Positions 1 to 9,100 of a stretch of DNA of 17,670 nucleotides are shown here, piece by piece; positions within the stretch are counted from its first letter, which is position 1, and each line of letters starts with the position of its first letter. The DNA lies in contig JAPLNJ010000114.1 in NCBI GenBank assembly GCA_026692885.1, forward strand, positions 1-17,670, in the 5' to 3' direction. Under the pieces are notes generated by a model. It did no database searches. It saw only the letters and a list, made by a program, of their open reading frames with translations, and had not been told where the DNA came from. The translations under genes and the position numbers were made by a program. This stretch comes from Planctomycetota bacterium. GTDB taxonomy: Bacteria; Planctomycetota; Planctomycetia; Pirellulales; Pirellulaceae.

Positions 1-11
1 CGGTTCCGAAC

Positions 12-136
12 GCCACCGGCGGCTAGCGCCTTGCCGCTCACAACCCAAGCCACCGGCGGCTAGCGCCTTGCCGCTCACAACTCAAGCCACCGGCGGCTAG
101 CGCCTTGCCGCTTACAACCCAAGCCACCGGCGGCTT
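12..136. repeat. 37-bp tandem repeat, three full units plus a partial fourth
   Basis: Units start at 12, 49, 86 and 123, giving an exact period of 37 bp. Each begins GCCACCGGCGGCTAGCGCC and ends with CCGCTCACAACCCAA or a one-base variant. The fourth unit stops after 14 bases, right at the TAG stop of the giant gene (139-137, minus strand). Bases 1-11 may be the worn end of a further unit, so the array could extend left of the window. There are no spacers, so this is not CRISPR. A related single copy lies at 17201-17233 between fliD and fliS, so the sequence is a dispersed REP-like element placed at gene 3' ends. Confidence 0.9.
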
Positions 137-3100
137 CTAGCCCAACGGCGCGGCGAACAACCGATCCGTGGCTTCTGCCTGGGCCTGGCTTCCCATGCTG
201 CCCGCGATATCCGTCAGCGTCTCATCCAGATCGAACGAATTGAGCGCCAAATCGTCGTAGATGGAATTCCATGCCGAAGGCGTCCCGGGCCGATCATCGC
301 TCCGAACCAGCGGCTCGGCCCACGGGCGCCCGAAACGCTCGGCGGCGGACTCCGGTTCGATTCGTGCGGGGCTCGACTGCCCCGCCACGGTCGGCGCGGC
401 CAACAGCGTCGTTGGGGCCACGATCAGCGGGGGCGACACCACGATCGCAACCGCGGTTGCCGGCGACGGGATCCCGTGGGAATCGGCGGCTTCTCCTTCT
501 CCCGCCGACGCGAAGGTATTCAAGGCGTTGACCAGGCCGAGCACATCCTGGGCGGTCACCGAACCGTCGGCGACCACGTCCAGGTACGCGGAGACAAGGG
601 TTCCACCGGGGATCGGTCCCATGCCGTTCAGGTTGATGTAGTTCACAAGGATCAGCACATCCCGCGCCGCCACCTGGCCGTCCCCATCGACGTCGAACCG
701 GTTCACGGGGTTCTGATAGGACGGCTCGCCGACGCCTTGGACGGTCGCAGTCCCAACCGCGGAGCCGCCGCTGGTGTCGCCCAGTTGATACGAGAGGGTA
801 TCAGCCAGCGGATCCACGCTCGCCGCGGGTGCCCCCGCCACGATCGCGGGCGGACTCGGAGCCACCGCCCCGGTCGTAAACTTCCATGTCGTCGTACCGG
901 TGATCCCCGCGAAGACGTTCCCAGCCAGATCCTTGAACGCCCCCCGCGCGATCTCCACGTAGTAGCCGGTGCTCGCCGCCAAGTCGGCCGTCGGGTTGAT
1001 CGTCACCATGGGCCCCGAGATGTTCACCCTCGCAACGTCCGCCACAATGATCGTCTCCACCAGCGTATTGTTGGCCGTCCTGATGACCACGTTCCCCGCG
1101 CCGATCAGAACGCTTTCGTTGAACGTGATCTCCAGATTCGCGCCCACCGCCACCCCCGTGGCATTGGACAACGGACTCAGGCTGCTCAGCCTGGGCGGCA
1201 CTCCCACGGTCGTGAAATTCCACGTCGTCGAGCCCGTGATCGCCGCAGAGCGATACCCCGACGAATCCTCAAACGCCCCGAAGGGTACCTCCACGTAGTA
1301 TCTCGTGTTCTCCACCAGGTCGAACATCGGGTTGATCGTCGCCGTAGCCCCCGAGAAAGTCACCAAGGTGCTCTTCACATCGATCTCCTCCTTTGGAGAA
1401 CCGTCGAATTTCCTGATCACCACGACCCCTGAGCCCGCGATTATATTCGTGTTGAACGTGATCACCAAGTTGCTGGCCAAATCCACCCCCGTGGCATTGT
1501 TTGCCGGATTCAGGTAGATCACCCCCACGGTCGTGAACCTCCACGTTGCCGGGCTGCTAATCCCCGCGAAATCGTTCCCCGCCAGATCTTCAAACACCCC
1601 CGCCGGTACTACCACGTAGTACCCCGTACTCTCCAGCAGGTCGTTCGGCGGGTTGATTGTCACCGTAGCCCCCGAGACGGCCACCGCGGTGATGTCCGTC
1701 ACGTTGATCCTTTGCGCCACCGAATTGTCGCTGGACTTCTTGATCAGCACCTCTCCCGCGCTCCCCGGAACCTTTTGGACGATCTCGTTAAACATGATTA
1801 CCAGGTTCTTGCCCACCGCCACCCCCGTGGCATTGTTCGCCGGACTCAGGCTGCTCACCTGTGGCGGCACCCCCACGGTCGTGAAGGCCCACGCCGTCGG
1901 TCCGCCGATCGCCGCAAAGGGGTTCCCCGACAGGTCCTTGAAGGCTCCGGTTTCCACTTCCACGTAGTACACCGTGCTTTCCGCGAGATCTACGGGAGGG
2001 TTGATCACCACGACGGTTCCCGACACCGTCACCGCGGTGCTAGTCACGGCGATCACCTGTACCAGCACACCGCCGCTGGTCTTGATCAGCACGTTCCCTG
2101 TGCCCTTAACGACGTTAGCGCTGAAGCCGATGACCAAGTTCGCGCCCGTGGGCACCCCCGTGGCACTGTTTACCGGATTCAGACTGCTTATCCCCACGGT
2201 CGTGAAGTTCCACGTCGTCGCCCCAAAAATCCCTGCAAAGGCGTTCCCCGAGTCATCTATGAAGGCTCCCGAGTCCACTTCCACGTAGTATCCCGTGCGG
2301 TCCTCCAAGATGACGGACGGGTCGATCGTCGCCTTGGTCCCCGAGAAGGTCACCCTAGTGCTCGCCACATCGATCGTCTCCACCGGCAAAGCGACGCCGG
2401 GCTTCTTGATCAGCACGTTCCCCACGCCCTTATAAATGTTTTCGCTGAACGTGATCACCAAGTTCGTGCCCAACATCACCCCCGCAGCATTGTCCGTCGG
2501 ACTCAGACTGCTCACAGTGGGCGGCATCACTACCGTTGTGAAGTTCCATGTCGTCGGGCCGCTGATCCCCGCAAGGGGGTTCCCCGCCAGGTCCTTGAAC
2601 GCTCCGGCTGGCACTTCTACGTAGTATTTCGTGTATTCCGCGAGATCCGCGGGAGGATTGATCGTCACGGTGGTCCCCGACACCGTCACCGCGGTGCTCG
2701 ACGCCACGTTGATCGTGTGTACCAGGAAATCGTCGCTGAGCCTCTTGATCAGCACGTTCCCTGTGCCCTTATCCACGCCAGCGCTGAAGCTGATGACCAA
2801 GTTCGTGCCCGCGGCCACCCCCGTGGCATTGTCCAACGGATTCAGGCTGATCATCCCCACAGTCGTAAAGTTCCACGTCGTCGAACCGCTAATCCCGGCA
2901 AAGGCATTCCCCGACAAATCTATGAAGGCTGTCGGCGCCACTTCCACGTAGTACCCCGTGCCGTCCGCCAAATTGACGGGCGGGTCGATCGTCACTCTGG
3001 TCCCGTTGAACGTCACCCTAGTGCTCGCCACATCGATCGTCTCCACAGGCAAAGCGACGCCGGGCTTCTTGATCACCACCGTCCCAGTGCCGCGCGTGAT

Positions 3101-6100
3101 GTTTTCGCTGAACGTAATCACCAGATTCGTGCTCAGTACCACCCCCGTGGCATTGTCCGCCGGACTCAGACTGCTCACCGTCGGCAGCACCGCCACCGTT
3201 GCAAAATTCCATGCCGTCGAGCCGCTGATCCCCGCAAAGGGGTTATCCAACAGGTCTTTGAAGGCTCCGGCTGCCACTTCCACGTAGTACCCCGTGTTTT
3301 CGGCGAGATCATTGGGAGGGTTGATCGTCACGTTGGTCCCCGACACCGTCACCGCGGTGCTCGTCGCCACGTCGATCGTCTGTACCGGCAAACCGTCGCT
3401 GGACTTCTTGATCACCACGTTCCCGGTGCCCCTCGTGATGCTCTTGTTGAACGTCAGCACTAGGTTCGCACCCAACGCCACCGCCACGGCATCGTCCGCC
3501 GGGGTCAGGCTGCTCATTAACGGCGGCACCCCCACCGTTGTGAAATTCCACATCGTCGGCCCGCTGATCCCCGCAAAGGCGACCCCCGACAGATCTTTGA
3601 AGGCTCCCGATACCACTTCCACGTAGTACCCTGTGCTCATCACCAAGTCGACCGATGGGTCGATCGTCGCAATGGCCCCCGTGACAAACACCGCGTTGCT
3701 CGTCGCCACGTCGAACGTCTGCACCACAGAATTGTCGCTCGACCTCTTGAGCACCACGTTCCCCACGCCCTTCTGAATGGGTTCGCTGAACGTGATCTGC
3801 AGCATCGTGCCCAACGCTACCCCCGTGGCATTGTCCGCCGGACTCAGACTGGTCACCGTGGGCGGCACCGCTAGCGTTGTGAAGTTCCATGTCGTCGGGC
3901 CGCTAATCCCCGCAAGGACGTTCCCCGCCAGGTCCTTGAAGGCGCCGGCTGCCACTTCCACGTAGTACGCCATGTTTTCCGCGAGATCGTCGGGAGGGTT
4001 GATCGTCACGGTGTTCCCCGACACCGTCACCGCGCTGCTCGTCACGTCGATCGTCTGTACCGGCGAACCGCCGGCGACCTTCTTGATCACCACGTTCCCG
4101 GCGCCCTTACCCACGCCGGCGCTGAAGCTGATGACCAAGTTCGTGCCTACGGCCACCCCCACGGCATTGTCCACTGGATTCAGGCTGCTTATCCCGATGG
4201 TCGTGAAGTTCCACGTCGTCGTCCCAGCAATCCCCGCAAAGGCGTTCCCCGACAGATCTTTGAAGGCTCCCGCTGCCACTTCCACGTAGTACCCCGTGCC
4301 GTCCGCCAAATTGACGGACGGGTTGATCGTCACGGTGGTCCCCGAGACGGTCACCGCGGTGCTCGTTGCCACGTCGAACGTCTCCACCGTCGAATTGTCG
4401 CTGGACTTCTTGATCACCACCGTCCCCACGACACCCTTAGCGATGGGTTCGCTGAACGTAATCACCAAGTTCGTGCCCAGTACCACCCCCATAGCATTGT
4501 CCGCCGGACTTAGGCTGATCACCGTGGGCTGCACCCCTACCGTTGTGAAGTCCCACAAGATCGGACCGCTGATCCCCGCCAGGGGGTTCCCCGCCAGGGG
4601 GTTCCCCGCCAGGTCCTTGAAGGCTCCGGCTGCCACTTCCACGAAGTACGCCGTGCTTTCCGCGAGATCCACGGGAGGGTTGATCGTCACGGTAGTCCCC
4701 GACACCGTCACCGCGGTGCTCGTCACGTTGATCGTCTGTACCACCGAACCGTCGGCGAGCTTCCTGATCACCACGTCCCCTGTGCCCTTAACCACGCCGG
4801 CGCTGAAGCTGATGACCAAGTTCGTGCTCGCGGCTACCCCCACGGCATTGTCCGCCGGATTCAGGCTGCTTATCCCGATGGTCGTGAAGTTCCACGCAGT
4901 CGGGCCGCTAATCCCTGCAAAGGAGTTCCCGGACGAATCTTTGAAGGCGCCGGCTGCCACTTCCACGTAGTACCCCGTGCCGTCCGCCAAATTGACGGGC
5001 GGGTCGATCGTCACGGTGGTCCCCGAGACTGTCACCGCGCTCGCCACCACGTCGAACGTCTGCACCATCGAATGATCGCTCGACTTCCTGAGCACTACGT
5101 TCCCCACGCCCTTCTGAATGGGTTCGCTGAACGTGATCACCAGGTTCGTGCTCAGTACCACCCCCGTGGCATTGTCCGCCGGACTCAGGATCGGATTACT
5201 CAGGGGTGGATTGACGACCACCGTGAAGCTGCGGCTGTAGCTCCCCACGCTGGGCGCGCCGGGCGTGCCGTCGGTGACGGTCGCCGTCACCAGGAAGGTC
5301 CCGCTTGTGCCGCTGATCGTCAACACTCCGGTGTTAGGGTCAACGGCCAAGACGCCAATACCGAGGGGCGTGGTCGACGGCGGTGGCGATGCGCTGTACA
5401 ACTTCGCCAAACTGGTGTAGTAACTCGCATCCAAAATGCCCAGGGGGCCGCCCATGATCACTTCGCTGATCGAAGACCCTTTCCATTCGTACACGTAACC
5501 ATTGGACAAAATGAAATACGAGCCATCGGGATTGTCGGTGCTGGGCTTGCCCAGGAAGTACTTCTCCGCCATGCCTCGCCAATTGATAGACTCCGAGGGT
5601 GCCGCTACGAAAACGTACTTCTGATCCAGGTCATAGGCCAGTTGGGACAGCGCGCCATCCCGCGGCCGATCATACAGCGTCGACAAAGTGACGTAGTACG
5701 CGTTGCTCAGTGTCCCCAAGAACGCATGGTTCGTCACGTCAAGGGCCGACGGGGTGCTCGGCACGGCCCCTTTCCATGCATACACGTCGCCGTTGGACAA
5801 AATGAAATACCATCCAGTCGCACTGATGGTGTTGGTGACGCCTCGCATGTAATGCACGTCATTATTGGTTATGTCCTTGCGTGGCAAGCCAGCCGGCAGC
5901 GAGGTAGCCGCGGACAGGCTGTACGTCTGATCCAATTGTTGGGCCAAAGCAGCCAGCGTCTCGACCTGTGATCCGCCGGTGGCTTCGAACGTCACCGGAT
6001 CGCCATTTGCGTCCGCGGCGACCAGCTTGATTGTTTGACCGGACGTGATGGTAACCGTAATCGGTGGGGGCGTTGACTCGTAGGAGACGAATTGATCGCC

Positions 6101-9100
6101 GGCCTGCGTGAGAGTCGGAACGCGGTTGGGCTTGGAGACGACGTTGACCACGAAGGTCTCGCGGTCCGTGTCCATGCCGTCGCTGACGACCGCGGTCACG
6201 AACAGGTTGCCCCGAAACTGATTGTCGACCAACTCCACTTTCAGCTGGTCCTTCCCCAACGCGTCCTTCACCACGGTCACCGTCGCCGCAGTGAGCGGTT
6301 CGCTCACGGGCGATTGGGTCGTCGATGCCTTGTAGAGTCGCCTCAAATCGTTGTAGTAATCCGGCTCCAAAACGCCAAGCGGTATGCCCGCAAGGGACAC
6401 GGTCATGCCCCCTTTCCAGCTATACACTTTACCATCCGGCAGGATGAAATAGGTGCCGGTTGGGTTATCCCCGGTAGGCCCGGTAGGCTTCCCTAGAAAG
6501 TACTTCTCATTCTTCCCCTGGCTGTTTAGACGTTCACTGGGCGCTGCGTAAAAATTGTACTGCTGGTTGAGGTCGTAAACCGTTTGGGCAATCACGAGGT
6601 CTTTCGGCTGCGCATCGTACACCCGCTTCACATCCGCGTGATACCAAGCGTCCAGTTGACCCAGCTTGGTGTGGTTCGTCGCGATCGCGGCGGCTGCGGT
6701 ACTCAAGCTGGAGTTCCAGGCATACACCTCACCGCTGGGCAGAACAAAATACACGCCGCCCGCGTTCGTCGAACTGGCGATGCCTGCAAAGTACTTCTCG
6801 TTCCAGCCGCGTCGATTGAAGGACTCCGAGACCGCTCGGACAAAACGATAGTTCTGATCGAGTTGCTGGGCCAGAACGGCCGCCGAGCCCGTCTGTGCTC
6901 CGGTGGCGGTAAAGACCAGCGGATCGCCATCGGGATCATAGGCGGTCAGGGAAATCACCAGACTGTTACTCGTGCTGTCCTTCGGGATGGGCAAGGTGCG
7001 TGGGCCAATCTCCGTCAGCACTGGGGGGCCATTGCCGACGCGTTGGTAGCCGAAGTCCAGGGGAGCCTGTAGGCCGGGCAGCGTCACGCGATACAGCCCT
7101 GTTCCCGGCTTGGTCTCCCTCCACCAAGTCGGCACGTTGGACACGCGCACATCGTACGTACCGTCCAACAACCCCGCAATCGCATAGCCGCCGCTGGCGT
7201 CGGTGACCGCCGACGGCTCGGGCGGATTCGTCGTCGAATCCAGCTTGCCGTTCTTGTTCACATCCACATACACGGTCCAACCGGCCCGCCCCAATTCGCC
7301 AGAATCAAGAATCGCATCGCCATCGTTGTCGTCCCACACCGTGCCCCGAATCGTGAATGGTTCAGCCAGCGTGACCCGATAGTCCTCCACCTCGCCGTCG
7401 GCCGCGGCCCCGGTCGGTAACAGGCCCCCGGCCGTGCTCAGCCGGAACCGGGCATACGTCGTCCCCAGCACCACGTTCCCGCCGCTCATCTTCGGCATTG
7501 TGAACGACAACGTCTTCAGACCGCTGGTCGCCCCCAAGGCTTGGCTCTTGAAAATCTGTTCGCCCACATCGGTCCAGTCGCCGTCCCGGTTGAAGTCGAT
7601 CCAGGCGTCCAACAGGTTCTTGCTAGTGTTGGCGTTCTGCAGACTGACTTGCAAGCTGGCCGTCGTCGCGGTGTTCGCTGACGGGTACAGCGCGATCGGC
7701 AGAGTCACGCCGTCCTCGTCGTCAACACTACGATCCTGATCGTCCCCGACCGCGCCCGCCGAGGGGATCCCATTCGCTTCCGTGTCGCGATTCGCGCCCA
7801 GACGCGGGCCGACCGCCGTGTGCCGCGCTCCGCTCTCGACCTGGGTGACGGGATAGCTGCTGGTAAAGCCGCTCTGGGGCGAGGACGGAGCATCCCCCCA
7901 GTCCTCCGAATAGTACGTGTTCCCGAAGTCGACGCCGTCGAGCGATTGGCCTACCGACACCGTGACGCTGTGCCACTCCGGGTTCGCGGGAAAGGTCTGA
8001 TACCAGAGATCTTGGGGAACTTCCCGCACCTTGTATGTGCCCGGGAACAGATTGGCCAGCGTGTAGCTGCCGTTCGCATCGGTCACCGCCGACGGCTCGC
8101 CCGCATCTAGCTTGCCGTTGTCGTTCGAATCCACATAGATCCTCCAGCCTGCCAGCGGGGGGTCGCTGTACTGCGTCTGGTCACCTTGCAGTCCACCGAA
8201 GGCGCCCAGGAGATCCTGAGTCGACAACACTTGTACGGCATTGGGATCGATCTGTCGAAGGTTGGCCATGTTGGCTTCGGCGCCGATGCCATACGCATGT
8301 ATGGTCACCTTCATATTATTCAGTGTCGCGACGAGGCTGGCGGTTACGGAAGCCCCCCCATCAGACAAGAAAATGAGATTCCCATCCCCCTGCGCAGTCC
8401 CTAGCGAGTTGAACGTGTTGATGGCCTGCTGCAACGCTTTGTCGAAGTTGGTGCCGAAATCCGCATAGGCAATCATGGAGTTCAGAACTTCGTCAACGTC
8501 CAGTTTCGCTGGGTCCCCCTTCGATCTTTCCTCGGCCAAGGTGGCCAACGTCAGAGCAGGAGTCGACGTACCATCAAGATCCATGTCCATATTGATGGCA
8601 ATCGAGTCGAAATCGATAATGGACATACGAGCCTTCGCACCGAACCCTCCCAAGATCAATTGCTGATTGAAGATCTTGCCGGCGTAGAGTTCAGCGTAGA
8701 GAATGTTGTCGGAGTTGCCGTCACTGTCGACATCCCCACCGAATGCGTTACCTGTGCTCGATGACGTATCCACCACGAACACCACATCCGGCTTGTTGCC
8801 CGCGACCGTAATCGTGTCCCGGATCCCGTTGGCGTTCAGGTCGTTCCACTTCGTGCCTTGAATCGTGGCCAGTTTGTCGATCTTCACCAGATAGTCTTCC
8901 ACTTCGCCGTTGTTGGCCAAGCCCGTCGGCGCCAGGCCGCCGGCCGAACTCACGCGGAAACGGGCGTAGGTATCCCCCAAGACCACGTTCGAACCCACGA
9001 CGTTGATTTGCGGGACCGTGAAGGTCAGGGGCCTCAGCCCGGTGGAGGTGCCCAAGTCGACGTTGGCTAAGATCTGTTCTCCCAGATCGGTCCAATCGCC

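Noticed and set aside
12..136. CRISPR array, because of regularly spaced repeats
   Set aside because: The 37-base units abut directly and no unique spacers lie between them.
476..1432. Plus-strand open frame of 318 codons
   Set aside because: It is antisense to the dockerin and last Big_5 units and its composition is a reverse-frame artefact.
1712..3463. Plus-strand open frame of 583 codons
   Set aside because: It lies antisense to the Big_5 array, repeats with it, has a His/Arg/Pro-rich composition and no ribosome binding site; it is a by-product of codon use in the real gene.
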